Assembly: GCA_001783715.1 (NCBI GenBank)
Contig: MFNF01000021.1
Span: forward strand, 1 to 35,609
Source: Candidatus Lambdaproteobacteria bacterium RIFOXYD2_FULL_56_26
GTDB lineage: Bacteria > SAR324 > XYD2-FULL-50-16
Direction: 5' to 3'
Length of the DNA: 35,609 nucleotides
The position numbers and the translations under genes are program-made. Under the pieces are notes generated by a model. The model saw only the letters and a list, made by a program, of their open reading frames with translations. It made no database searches and had not been told where the DNA came from. Every line of letters begins with the position of its first letter. Positions within the stretch are counted from its first letter, which is position 1. Below are positions 7,724 through 16,121 of the stretch, piece after piece.

Positions 7724-8956
7724 ATGATGAAGTCTCTGTTTGTTTTCTTCTTTATCCTGGTCGGTTGCGCCCAAAGCCTTTGGGCTTGGGACTTTTCCGA
7801 CCTGAGAAAAAACCTCAAACAAGACCTGGGGGACGGCACCGCCCAACAGTCCAGTGTGGCGCTGGTCTTTCGCACCCTAGGGCGAGAGGACCTCAAGGAG
7901 CGGTTTAATCTGGTGGAAATCAAACGGGACTTGGCCCACGAACTGGCCAAAAGCTTCAAGATTCCAGATCCCTTGATCAGTGCTGAGGTACTGCGCAACA
8001 ACGGCCTGACCTACGACAAACTGCTGGCCAACGCCAATCTGACCGAAGAGTTCGCCAAGCGCAACCAAGCGGACTTGGTGCTTTTGGTCTCCATCGAACC
8101 CAAAGGGGAGGATCTGCTGCTGGGAGCCAAACTGGTGACCACGAGGAACCAACCCTTGTCCAACCAGCAACTGGAACTGAGCCCCAAAGGCAAACAAAAA
8201 CAGGCGCGGCCCTCCGGCGAGCAGGCTTCGTTGGTCCGGGTGCAGCTGCCAAAGTCCGGGCTCAAACAAAAAAGTCGGACGGTCGCTCAATTCGGCGGCG
8301 AGGGATTCAACCCCAAAGACTTTGCCGGGGACCAAAACGACTCTTGGGTCGAGATGAACCCCACCGCCTTTCTCAACCCGGTCAACAATTTTATCCAAGC
8401 GACGGTTTGGGCGAAAAACTTGCCCGACACGGACGTAAGGTTCAAGCGGCTCCGGTATGAATACACCCTTCCCGACCTGCTGCAATTTGGCTTCCAAGGC
8501 AACGGTAACGACCAATCTGGTCCCCATTCGGCTTATGCCCACGTGAAAGTCCAGGTGGTCAACATCGAAGAGTTTGCCGCCGCCATCGGCTACCGCCGTC
8601 GGGTGATGTGGAACAGCGAAAACACCGACTTCAACCAAGGCCATGCGGTGGATTCGTTCAACGACAAACGCAACAAGTCCACCCTGTTTGCTTCGGTCAG
8701 CCGCAAGGAAACCAGCCTGGGCCTGTTGGGCAACCTTTATCTGGACAACCAGCAGGTAGGCCTGGGGGCCAAGTTTTTGGTCACCGAAGAGATCAAGGTG
8801 ATCGCTGACAGTTATTACAACTTTTACGACAAGCCTTTGGTCAGCAATGACGGTGCCTTTGGGGTGGAGATCCACAGCCAAAGCGGGGCCATTGCCTCCT
8901 TGGTGTACCGGGTCGATTCCGCCCAGGTTCACTTCAGCTTTGGCTACAGCTACTAG
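7724..8956 (+). CDS. Secreted or outer-membrane protein of unknown function, beta-barrel-like C-terminus
   Basis: From the ATG at 7724 the protein has 410 residues. It starts MMKSLFVFFFILVGCAQSLWAWDF, a clear export signal. LVGC fits a lipobox, while the SLWA/WD junction fits signal peptidase I, so it may be a lipoprotein or a plain secreted protein. The first ~125 mature residues look soluble and mixed alpha/beta. The C-terminal half is rich in alternating aromatic strands and ends FSFGYSY, the aromatic terminus seen in outer-membrane barrels. No family was recognised. An upstream in-frame ATG at 7661 would add 21 residues before the signal and is less likely. It is followed by a strong GC hairpin. 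Confidence 0.75.
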   Translation: MMKSLFVFFFILVGCAQSLWAWDFSDLRKNLKQDLGDGTAQQSSVALVFRTLGREDLKERFNLVEIKRDLAHELAKSFKIPDPLISAEVLRNNGLTYDKLLANANLTEEFAKRNQADLVLLVSIEPKGEDLLLGAKLVTTRNQPLSNQQLELSPKGKQKQARPSGEQASLVRVQLPKSGLKQKSRTVAQFGGEGFNPKDFAGDQNDSWVEMNPTAFLNPVNNFIQATVWAKNLPDTDVRFKRLRYEYTLPDLLQFGFQGNGNDQSGPHSAYAHVKVQVVNIEEFAAAIGYRRRVMWNSENTDFNQGHAVDSFNDKRNKSTLFASVSRKETSLGLLGNLYLDNQQVGLGAKFLVTEEIKVIADSYYNFYDKPLVSNDGAFGVEIHSQSGAIASLVYRVDSAQVHFSFGYSY

Positions 8957-8982
8957 AGCCGCAGCCCTCTTCCCGACTTGCA

Positions 8983-9006
8983 TTTGGGCCCCTTCCGGGG
9001 CCCAAA
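8983..9006 (+). terminator. Strong GC hairpin, probable intrinsic terminator
   Basis: TTTGGGCCCC, a TTCC loop and GGGGCCCAAA form a perfect ten-pair stem 26 bases after the stop of the outer-membrane protein gene. The following tract is AATTTCC, so the U-run is short. It probably separates that gene from selB, though some read-through is likely because no other promoter for selB is obvious. Confidence 0.55.
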
Positions 9007-9077
9007 AATTTCCCCGTTCCCTCTCTGCTCCAAAACCGGCTAGGTTGGTTTGTCACCTCAAGCTAGGTTTTGCGTTT

Positions 9078-10982
9078 TTGGAACAAATCACCTTAGGCAC
9101 CGCCGGGCACATCGATCATGGGAAAAGTACCCTGGTCCAAGCTTTGACCGGTACCGACCCGGACCGGCTCAAAGAGGAAAAGGAGCGGGGGATCACCTTG
9201 GACCTGGGGTTTGCCCATTTTGAACCGGTGCCGGGCAAGCGGGTGTCGTTGGTGGACGTGCCTGGCCACGAAGGGTTGGTGCACAACATGCTGGCCGGGG
9301 CTCAGGGGCTCTCGGGGGTGCTGCTTTTGGTCGCTGCCGACCAAGGGGTGATGCCCCAAACCTTGGAGCACTTTAACCTGCTCAAACTCCTGGGCCTCAA
9401 AAAGGGGTTGGTGGTGGTCAGCAAGGCCGATTTAGCGGACCCGGAGTTGCTGCAACTGTTAGGGCTGGAGCTGGAGGAGCGGTTTCGAGGCAGCTTTTTG
9501 GAAGCCGCCCCGATCCTGTTTGTCAGCGCCAAGACCGGGCAAGGGGTCGAAGCGCTCAAACAGGCCTTGGTGGAGCGGTTTTTCCCCGGCCCCGAACCCC
9601 AAGGTTCCTTCCGGTTGCCCATCGACCGGTCCTTCAGCCTCAAAGGATTTGGCACGGTGGTCAGCGGCACGGTGATTTCCGGGGCCACCGACCTGGACCG
9701 GCCCTTGTGGCTTTATCCCCAAAAGACTCCGGTCAAGTTCCGGGGGTTCCACTCCCTGGGCCAGCCGACCTCGACCTTGGTCCAAGGGATGAGGGGGGCG
9801 GTCAACCTGCAAGGCTTTGAGCCCAAGGACCTGGAGCGGGGGCAACAGTTGGCCGAGCCGGACTCGTTGGTGGTGACCCAAAAGTTAGCGGTCCGCCTGG
9901 AACCTATCGCCGCAGAGGCCCACAAAATTTCCGCCCGCAAACCGGTTTCGGTGTTTGTCCATGCCGCCCAGGCCCAGGGCCGGTTGGTTCCCCTAGAGAC
10001 CTTTGAGCCCAAGGCGGGGCCGCTGCTTTGCCTGCTCCAGTTGGACCGCCCTTTGGCGCTACGGTTCGGTGATGTCCTGGTGCTGCGAGGCGGCAGCCCG
10101 GAACGGAGTTTGGCCGGGGCCCGGGCTTTGAGTTTAAGCGGCCCCTTAAACCGTAGGACCCGGAAAGTTTTGGTCGAGCAACTGGCCCAGCTGGAACAGG
10201 GTGACTTGGCCCAAAGGGTCCGGGTTCTGGCCAGTTTGGCCGGGTTGGGGGGGATCAGCCGTCTGGAGCTGGGGCCTCGGACCGGCGCTCCGGCCAAAGA
10301 GATCGAAAAGGTGGTGGCCGGACTGCTGGCCCGGCAAGAGTTGGTGGAGCCGGACAAGGTCGAAAAACGGTTGTTCTGCCCCGAGCAGGTGAGAAGGTTG
10401 ATCGGCTTTTTCCAAAAAAGTCTCCTGGCCTTCCACCAAGCCCACCCGGAGGAAGCAGGAGCCCCGGCGGACCATTTTTTTGGTTCCGCCCCCAAAGGGC
10501 TCTCCCAAGGACAGGTGGCGGGCCTTTTGGCCTGGGCAGGGCGGCAAAATCTTCTGGCCAAAACCGATAAATTCTATCATCTTGAAGACTTCAAAGGGGG
10601 CCTGAGCCCCGCCCAAAAGGCCTTGGAAGAGCGGTGCCTGGACAGGATCGGCCAGTTGGCCCCCAACCTGCCGGGACTGTTTCATCTGGCCGAAGACTTG
10701 GGGCTTGATTCCCCAAAGCTTTTGTCTTGCCTCAAGCTGGCGGAAAAGCGGGGTAAGTTGGTCCAAGTGGGGGAAGAGTTCTTTTTCCGGCCCCAGGACC
10801 TGGAAACCCTGTGGGAACAGACCAAGAGGGAGTTGCAAAAGCAGCAGACCCTCACCGTCATTGGGTTTAAAGAGTTGTTCGGACTGCCTCGGAAGTTGGC
10901 GATAGCCCTGTTGGAACATTTCGACCACCGCAAAAAGACCCTTCGTCATGGCGACTACCGCTCACTGTATCATGAGGATTGA
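9078..10982 (+). CDS. selB: Selenocysteine-specific translation elongation factor SelB
   Basis: SelB is the EF-Tu-like GTPase that delivers Sec-tRNA(Sec) to UGA codons next to a SECIS element. The GTPase motifs are complete: G1 [10 protein letters not shown]2 [10 protein letters not shown]3 DVPGHE, G4 SKAD and G5 VSAKTG. Translation-factor barrel domains follow ([15 protein letters not shown]), then a C-terminal half of winged-helix repeats that bind SECIS RNA. The frame is open upstream of 9078, but TTG at 9078 gives the usual short N-terminus ([15 protein letters not shown]) and keeps clear of the terminator hairpin. It has 634 residues, normal for the family. selA, selD and tRNA-Sec are not in the window. 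CHAT-like and uridylyltransferase genes follow within 3 and 8 bases. Confidence 0.95.
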   Translation: MEQITLGTAGHIDHGKSTLVQALTGTDPDRLKEEKERGITLDLGFAHFEPVPGKRVSLVDVPGHEGLVHNMLAGAQGLSGVLLLVAADQGVMPQTLEHFNLLKLLGLKKGLVVVSKADLADPELLQLLGLELEERFRGSFLEAAPILFVSAKTGQGVEALKQALVERFFPGPEPQGSFRLPIDRSFSLKGFGTVVSGTVISGATDLDRPLWLYPQKTPVKFRGFHSLGQPTSTLVQGMRGAVNLQGFEPKDLERGQQLAEPDSLVVTQKLAVRLEPIAAEAHKISARKPVSVFVHAAQAQGRLVPLETFEPKAGPLLCLLQLDRPLALRFGDVLVLRGGSPERSLAGARALSLSGPLNRRTRKVLVEQLAQLEQGDLAQRVRVLASLAGLGGISRLELGPRTGAPAKEIEKVVAGLLARQELVEPDKVEKRLFCPEQVRRLIGFFQKSLLAFHQAHPEEAGAPADHFFGSAPKGLSQGQVAGLLAWAGRQNLLAKTDKFYHLEDFKGGLSPAQKALEERCLDRIGQLAPNLPGLFHLAEDLGLDSPKLLSCLKLAEKRGKLVQVGEEFFFRPQDLETLWEQTKRELQKQQTLTVIGFKELFGLPRKLAIALLEHFDHRKKTLRHGDYRSLYHED

Positions 10983-10985
10983 GCC

Positions 10986-13900
10986 ATGACCGCACCCTTG
11001 GTGGTAGAGCTTAGCCAGCTTTCGGTTCACATCCCCAAATATCAGCTGGAATTTCCCTTTGTCCCGCCGCCCGAATCCTTGACCCAGGCGGCTTTGCAGA
11101 CCTACAACTGGGCACGGAAGTCCGAGCGGTTGCAGAGCGACTCGACAAGGAGCCAGCGGGAAGAGGTGATGCGACTTTTGGTCCGGTACGGCCAGACGCT
11201 GTTTGAAGCCCTGTTTCCCGAAGCACTACGGGTAAGGCTGCCCAAGGAGGGGGCCATTTACATCCGGCCCAAGGACGATTCGGTGGCCGACCTGCCCTTT
11301 GAACTGCTCTTTGACGGGGTCAGTTTTATCAGCCAAACCCACGGTTTGGTGCGGCTTTATGGCTCCAAGTACACCGAGCCGACCCTGCCCTTTGACCACA
11401 AAAAAGCCCGCTTGGCCTTGACCTTGACCGCCCATGTCCCGCTCAACGGGCTCAAGGGCAGCCCCGGTTTTGTCTTGCCGGTCGAGGAATTTGGGTTGAT
11501 TGGCCGGGGGGCCAACCGGCGGCTGAAGATGACCTTGGATGGAGATGCCAGCGCCGCAAGGCTCTTGGGCTACCTGGAAGCAGGGCCGGACCTGTTTTTG
11601 TTCAGCGGTTTTGTGGAAGAAGGGAGCTGGAGGTTGGCCGGGCAGGTCCCCTTGGACCTGGAAACCTTGCTGCAAAAAGCCTTTGGCCAAGCGGTGATGC
11701 GGGGGATGCGGCTGGTGATTCTGGCGACCTCCGACCTGTTGGACGGGAAAACCCCGGTAGAAGTGATGGGCCAATCCGGGGTCCCCTTGTTGGTCACCTT
11801 GAGCGGGCGGGTGACCCGAGAACGGATCAACGACTACCTCAGCGCCTTCTTGCTGGCCCTAGCCCGTGGGGAAGGGGTTTTGCGGGCCCACCGCCAGTCG
11901 GTCAACCAGATCCAGGCGGCCCTGCCCTTCAGTTGGGACTGGTCTTGGATCAGGCTGCACATGGCCAAGGAGCTTCTGGGCCATTCCCGGCTGGACCCGT
12001 TGCGCCCCTTTTTGCTGGAAGAAGAACCTCCCGAGGAACCCGAAGGTTACGACCCTTCCCCCCGGATCTTCTCCCGCCGTCCCTTTGGGGGCAACTTGGG
12101 GGTGATGAACCAGCTGATCAGTGCCTTGATGACCGGCCCGCCCCAAGGGGTGATCTGGCTTAGGAGCCTCTGGGGCCAAGTGCAGGAGGAATATGTCCTG
12201 GAGCTGTTCCGCCGCTTGGCCCCCCGAGCGGATTTTAGCTTGAGCCTGTTTTATTATTTTCGCTGGGGTTACCATGAAGGCCAAGAGGCGAAACAGGATG
12301 CCTACCAACTGGGGGAAGAGTTTGATTTCCTGTGGGGAGAAGACAAGGTCCTGGAGTACTTCGACCAGTCCCAGGTGCCGATGCGCCAAGGCTCGGACCC
12401 GGACCAGCGGTACCTGTTGGTCTATTATCCCCCCGACCGGGTGGACCCCTTGTTTGAACAGTGGCTGTTGGCCAAGCGCAACCAGGGGATTCGGGTCCTG
12501 ATCCTGTCCCAACAGTCCTTTGTGACCGAACTTTCCACCCAGGTGGTCAGCAGCGACAAGACCAGTGTCGAAGAGCTTTTGTTTGCCTTTGACGACCGGT
12601 TGCCCGAGGTTTGGGTCCCCTTGTTGGTTGAGCCCCTGCCCGTCCAAATGCGTCACCGTACCTTGTTGGACTTGGCCAGGGCGACCGAAGACCCGGCAAC
12701 GTTGGAACTTTTTATCGCCGAAACCGACTTGACCCGGCTGTGGACCCAGGTGTTCGCCGCCCATTGGTCCAAGCTTTCCCACGCTTCCAAACGGCTGCTG
12801 ATGGCCTTGTACCTCCTGCGGGTCAAGTGGCCCCGGGAGAGTCTGGTGGCGCTGTTTGGCCCCGAAGAGATCGACAAGGACCTGGAGGCCCTGTTTGCCG
12901 CCCATCTGCTGGAGCGCAACCTTGAAGGAAGCCTCTACTGGATCGGCGGGCACCTTTACGGGCAGATTCGCGCCAAGGGCCTTTTGCCCGCCGAAGGGTT
13001 GGTCAAGATCGGCCAAGACTTGATGAAAAAACTGATTGGCCGGTATGAAGAGGTCGGCCACGAACCTGCCTTAACCATCGCCGGGGTGAGTTACCTTTTG
13101 GCGGAACTCTCCTTGTTGGGGGCCAACGAAACCGCCTGGCAACGGGGTCTCCAATTCGCCAAACGGGTGGCCGTAGAACTGGGCGACCGGCCTCGACTGC
13201 TTTCCCAACTGTTGCTCAGTTCGGTGGAGCTTTCCTTGGCCTCCCGCCAACCTGAAACCCTGGAACGGGCCTTTTTGTCCCTCTTGGGGGTGCTGGAACA
13301 CCTGCCTTTGGAGCCCCAGGCGCTGCGGCTTTACGAATGGCTGTTGAGCGAAGAGCAGGACCGGCGTAATTGGCCCCAGGTCTGCAAACTCCAGATCCGT
13401 CTGGCCGCCTTGTACGCCAAAAGCGAGCAGCCGGAACGGGCCAAAGGCCACCTGTTGGCGGCCACCCAATTGGCCCTGGACCTGCCCAATCCGGCGGAGC
13501 GGTTTGGCCTGTTGGTGGAGACCGGTCTGGGCTTTTTGGAATTGGGGGAGATGGAAAAGCTGCGTGGGCTTTTGGAAACCGCCGGCTTCGACCCGGCCCA
13601 CCTCAACCAGGAAAACATGTCCCGGCTTTGGTTGATCGACGGCTACCTGCTCTTTTTGGACCAGGACCCCCAGGGGGCCTACCGGTCTTTTGCCAAGGCC
13701 TTCAACTACCGGCACCCTTTTATCTCCGAGGCCCTGTTGGCCCAAACCCAACTGGTCTTGGCCCAGATCCACCAGCACCAAGGGGAAGAGGAAAAGGCCT
13801 TGGAATCTTTGATCCAAGCGGCCAAGCTCTTTGAACACCTGCGGGACTGGGAACAGGCCAGGCAAGTGCATGAGGAGATTTGCCGGTTTTTTGCTACCCA

Positions 13901-14093
13901 CAAACGGTCCACCGAATCGATCAGCCACCTGGAATGGCTCTACCGGTTCAACCGGGAAAGCGGCACCACCGAGAAGGCCGGGTCGATTGCCCATGAACTG
14001 GGCGGCCTTTACTTTCGGATCGGGGACCAGCACAAATCGACCGACTACTACAAAAAGGCCCAGGAACTGAACCAGGGCGACAACCTCAGCTGA
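10986..14093 (+). CDS. Large CHAT/STAND/TPR-like protein with apparently lost catalytic motifs
   Basis: A 1035-residue cytoplasmic-looking protein with no signal peptide. Residues ~1-330 follow a CHAT (caspase-like) pattern: LPFELLFDGVSFI (103-115), a VILATSDL strand (244-251), then PLLVTLSGRVTRERINDYLSAFLLALARGEGVLRA (268-302), where the family has its late strand and helix. The catalytic His strand reads DLFLFSGFV (202-210) and the catalytic Cys position appears to be Ser249. Residues ~360-640 resemble a NACHT/STAND unit, but the expected P-loop reads VIWLRSLWGQVQEE without GxGKT. The last ~350 residues are helical repeats of TPR type, ending FRIGDQHKSTDYYKKAQEL. It probably acts as a scaffold, not an enzyme. 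It lies 3 bases after selB and 8 before the uridylyltransferase. Confidence 0.62.
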   Translation: MTAPLVVELSQLSVHIPKYQLEFPFVPPPESLTQAALQTYNWARKSERLQSDSTRSQREEVMRLLVRYGQTLFEALFPEALRVRLPKEGAIYIRPKDDSVADLPFELLFDGVSFISQTHGLVRLYGSKYTEPTLPFDHKKARLALTLTAHVPLNGLKGSPGFVLPVEEFGLIGRGANRRLKMTLDGDASAARLLGYLEAGPDLFLFSGFVEEGSWRLAGQVPLDLETLLQKAFGQAVMRGMRLVILATSDLLDGKTPVEVMGQSGVPLLVTLSGRVTRERINDYLSAFLLALARGEGVLRAHRQSVNQIQAALPFSWDWSWIRLHMAKELLGHSRLDPLRPFLLEEEPPEEPEGYDPSPRIFSRRPFGGNLGVMNQLISALMTGPPQGVIWLRSLWGQVQEEYVLELFRRLAPRADFSLSLFYYFRWGYHEGQEAKQDAYQLGEEFDFLWGEDKVLEYFDQSQVPMRQGSDPDQRYLLVYYPPDRVDPLFEQWLLAKRNQGIRVLILSQQSFVTELSTQVVSSDKTSVEELLFAFDDRLPEVWVPLLVEPLPVQMRHRTLLDLARATEDPATLELFIAETDLTRLWTQVFAAHWSKLSHASKRLLMALYLLRVKWPRESLVALFGPEEIDKDLEALFAAHLLERNLEGSLYWIGGHLYGQIRAKGLLPAEGLVKIGQDLMKKLIGRYEEVGHEPALTIAGVSYLLAELSLLGANETAWQRGLQFAKRVAVELGDRPRLLSQLLLSSVELSLASRQPETLERAFLSLLGVLEHLPLEPQALRLYEWLLSEEQDRRNWPQVCKLQIRLAALYAKSEQPERAKGHLLAATQLALDLPNPAERFGLLVETGLGFLELGEMEKLRGLLETAGFDPAHLNQENMSRLWLIDGYLLFLDQDPQGAYRSFAKAFNYRHPFISEALLAQTQLVLAQIHQHQGEEEKALESLIQAAKLFEHLRDWEQARQVHEEICRFFATHKRSTESISHLEWLYRFNRESGTTEKAGSIAHELGGLYFRIGDQHKSTDYYKKAQELNQGDNLS

Positions 14094-14101
14094 AACCACC
14101 T

Positions 14102-15490
14102 ATGAAATTGTACTCGGAAATCACCAAGTCCATTGCCTTGCAAGGGTTTTCGGAAGAGCAGATCGAGTCTTTCGGCACCTTGTACAAGGCCTGGAACAGC
14201 CAAAAGGAAAAATCCCTAGATTGGTCCAAGGTCAAAAGCCCCGAAGAGGGCGAGGTGGAGCGGTACGACCAGCTCAAGGAAGTCTCGGACAAAAAAGCCA
14301 AGGAACTGCTTTCCAAGCTGGTGGTCGCCAGACTCAATGGCGGCCTGGGGACCTCCATGGGCTGCGTGGGGCCCAAGTCGGCGATCGAGGTCCGGGGGGG
14401 CTTGAGTTTTTTGGACCTGATCGTCACCCAGATCAACAAGCTCAACGAACGGTACGGCACCGACGTGCCCTTGGTCTTGATGAACAGCTTCAACACCGAA
14501 CAGGACACCCAAAAGATCATCCAAAAGTACGAAGGGGAGGTCACCTTGCGGACCTTTACCCAACACGAGTTCCCCAGGCTGCGCCGGGACAGCCTCCTGC
14601 CTATGTCCAGGAAGCGTTACGGGGGTTTGATCAGCTACCCTCCGGGGCATGGAGATTTTTTTACCTCCTTTGAAAAATCCGGGATTTTGGACTTGGCCTT
14701 GGCCGAAGGGAAGGAATACCTCTTTTTGGCCAATGCCGACAACCTGGGCGCTTCGGTGGACCTGCGTTTGTTGGGCCTCTTGGCCGATTCCGGCTGCCCC
14801 TACTTGATGGAAGTGACCCCCAAAACCAGGGCGGACGTAAAGGGGGGGACCTTGATCAAAACCGAAGAAGACGGGTTGCAGCTCCTAGAGATTGCCCAGG
14901 TTCCCGGCGAGTATGTCGAAGAGTTTAAGAGCGTCAAAAAGTTTCGTATCTTCAACACCAACAACATCTGGATCAACCTCAAGGCGCTCAAGGAAAAGCT
15001 GCTCACCGGCCTGGAGCTGGAGGTGATCGTCAACAAAAAGACGGTGGATCATGTCCCGGTGATCCAGTTGGAAACGGCCATTGGCGGAGCAATTTCCGCC
15101 TTCGAGGGGGCCAAGGCGGTCAACGTGCCTCGGTCCCGGTTTTTGCCGGTCAAAAAAACCGACGACCTGTTGCTGGTCCAATCCAACCTGTTTGTGCTCA
15201 ACGATGGGGTCTTGGTCAAAAACCCGGAACGCCAGTTTTCCGGCTTGCCGATGGTGCGGCTGGGGCCTTATTTCCAAAATTACGAAGACTACCAAAAACG
15301 GTTTGAAACCATCCCCGACATGTTGGAGTTGGACCTTTTGACCGTGGTGGGGGATGTCACCTTCGGCAAACACATCACCCTTCGGGGCAACGTGATCCTG
15401 GTTTGCGAGCAAGGCAGCCTCGCCTTGCCTGATGGAGCGGTGTTGGAGAACAAGGTTTTGACCGGCTCCATCAAAATGGGGGAATTGTAA
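14102..15490 (+). CDS. UTP--glucose-1-phosphate uridylyltransferase, UDPGP (eukaryotic-like) family
   Basis: The enzyme makes UDP-glucose (or a related UDP-sugar) from UTP and sugar-1-phosphate. The 462-residue protein belongs to the UDPGP family typical of eukaryotic UGPases, not the GalU family. It has the nucleotide-binding loop RLNGGLGTSMGCVGPKS at about 77-93, the VPLVLMNSFNTEQDT block, the YPPGHGDFF motif, FLANADNLGA, the VTPKTRADVKGGTLI lysine motif and FNTNNIWINL. The C-terminal part ends as a left-handed beta-helix-like tail (ITLRGNVILVCEQGS). It is the third gene of the selB-led cluster, eight bases after the CHAT-like gene. Substrate specificity cannot be set beyond UDP-sugar synthesis. 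Confidence 0.92.
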   Translation: MKLYSEITKSIALQGFSEEQIESFGTLYKAWNSQKEKSLDWSKVKSPEEGEVERYDQLKEVSDKKAKELLSKLVVARLNGGLGTSMGCVGPKSAIEVRGGLSFLDLIVTQINKLNERYGTDVPLVLMNSFNTEQDTQKIIQKYEGEVTLRTFTQHEFPRLRRDSLLPMSRKRYGGLISYPPGHGDFFTSFEKSGILDLALAEGKEYLFLANADNLGASVDLRLLGLLADSGCPYLMEVTPKTRADVKGGTLIKTEEDGLQLLEIAQVPGEYVEEFKSVKKFRIFNTNNIWINLKALKEKLLTGLELEVIVNKKTVDHVPVIQLETAIGGAISAFEGAKAVNVPRSRFLPVKKTDDLLLVQSNLFVLNDGVLVKNPERQFSGLPMVRLGPYFQNYEDYQKRFETIPDMLELDLLTVVGDVTFGKHITLRGNVILVCEQGSLALPDGAVLENKVLTGSIKMGEL

Positions 15491-15529
15491 GACCCTTGAC
15501 CGACCGGTGCGGTAAAAGCTGAAAAAACT

Positions 15530-15559
15530 CTGGCTATGGATACCCTGGTGGGGTATAAT
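15530..15559 (+). promoter_or_regulatory. Copper operon promoter with CsoR-type operator
   Basis: A perfect TATAAT -10 box lies at 15554-15559, with a weak -35 candidate CTGGCT at 15530-15535. An inverted repeat ATACCC-TGGTG-GGGTAT occupies 15540-15556 and overlaps the -10. TACCC...GGGTA palindromes are the known operator type of CsoR copper repressors, and the csoR start is about 40 bases downstream, so autoregulation by copper is expected. Confidence 0.75.
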
Positions 15560-15594
15560 AGCTTCAGCAGAAGAAACCTGCACCGGGGGTCATC

Positions 15595-15861
15595 ATGTTT
15601 CCCAGTCACGAAGACCAGCTCAAACGGTTGGCCAAGGTCCAAGGGCAGATCCGTGGGATCGCCAAGATGATCGAGGACCGCCGTTATTGTGCCGACATCC
15701 TAACCCAGCTCAAGGCCGCCCAGGCCGCCTTAAAAAAGGTAGAGCTTGGGGTCTTGGAAAACCACCTGCGCCATTGTGTCACCGATGCCGCCAAGACCGG
15801 CGGGGAGGAGTTCGACCGGAAGATTGAGGAGATCTTGCGGTTGCTCTCCCGTGCGGTCTAA
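15595..15861 (+). CDS. csoR: CsoR/RcnR-family copper-sensing transcriptional repressor
   Basis: An 88-residue all-helical DUF156 repressor. In CsoR the copper site is Cys-x24-His-x3-Cys across the dimer. Here Cys32 (RRYCADIL), His57 and Cys61 (ENHLRHC) have exactly that spacing, and the N-terminal RLAKVQGQIRGIAKMI helix is the family DNA-contact region. Copper binding releases the repressor from its operator; a matching palindrome overlaps the promoter just upstream. It is followed by copZ-like and copA genes in the same direction, which supports copper over nickel or formaldehyde sensing. Confidence 0.93.
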   Translation: MFPSHEDQLKRLAKVQGQIRGIAKMIEDRRYCADILTQLKAAQAALKKVELGVLENHLRHCVTDAAKTGGEEFDRKIEEILRLLSRAV

Positions 15862-15884
15862 CCCAGCTGAAGGAGCACTTGAAG

Positions 15885-16097
15885 ATGAACCAAGCGGTCT
15901 TGCAAGTCCAAAAGATGAAGTGTGAAGGTTGCAGCTCCAAAGTAGAGGGGATTGCCCGTGAGTTTGGAGCCAAGGAGGCCAAGGTGAGCCTGGAGACCAA
16001 GGAATTAACCTTGGGTTTTGAAGGCAGCCTGGACTTACGGGCCTTGGCCGAAAAAATCACCCAAGCGGGCTACCCGGCCAGCACTGTGGTAGCCTGA
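15885..16097 (+). CDS. copZ: CopZ-like copper chaperone (HMA domain)
   Basis: A 70-residue single heavy-metal-associated domain with the metal site MKCEGCSSK (Cys13, Cys16) and the usual beta-alpha-beta-beta-alpha-beta length. Such chaperones carry Cu(I) to CopA or CsoR. The ATG at 15885 is chosen over the TTG two codons upstream because AGGAG stands nine bases before it. It sits between csoR and copA. The metal motif CEGC differs from the CASC motifs of the neighbouring ATPase, which is normal variation. Confidence 0.9.
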   Translation: MNQAVLQVQKMKCEGCSSKVEGIAREFGAKEAKVSLETKELTLGFEGSLDLRALAEKITQAGYPASTVVA

Positions 16098-16121
16098 GCG
16101 AGCCCATACTCCAAAGGAACG

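Noticed and set aside
11859-13061. 400-codon minus-strand open frame opposite the CHAT-like gene
   Set aside because: Low-complexity Gln/Gly/Pro-rich translation typical of antisense frames in GC-rich DNA; the plus-strand frame is continuous over 1035 codons and spaced as an operon member.
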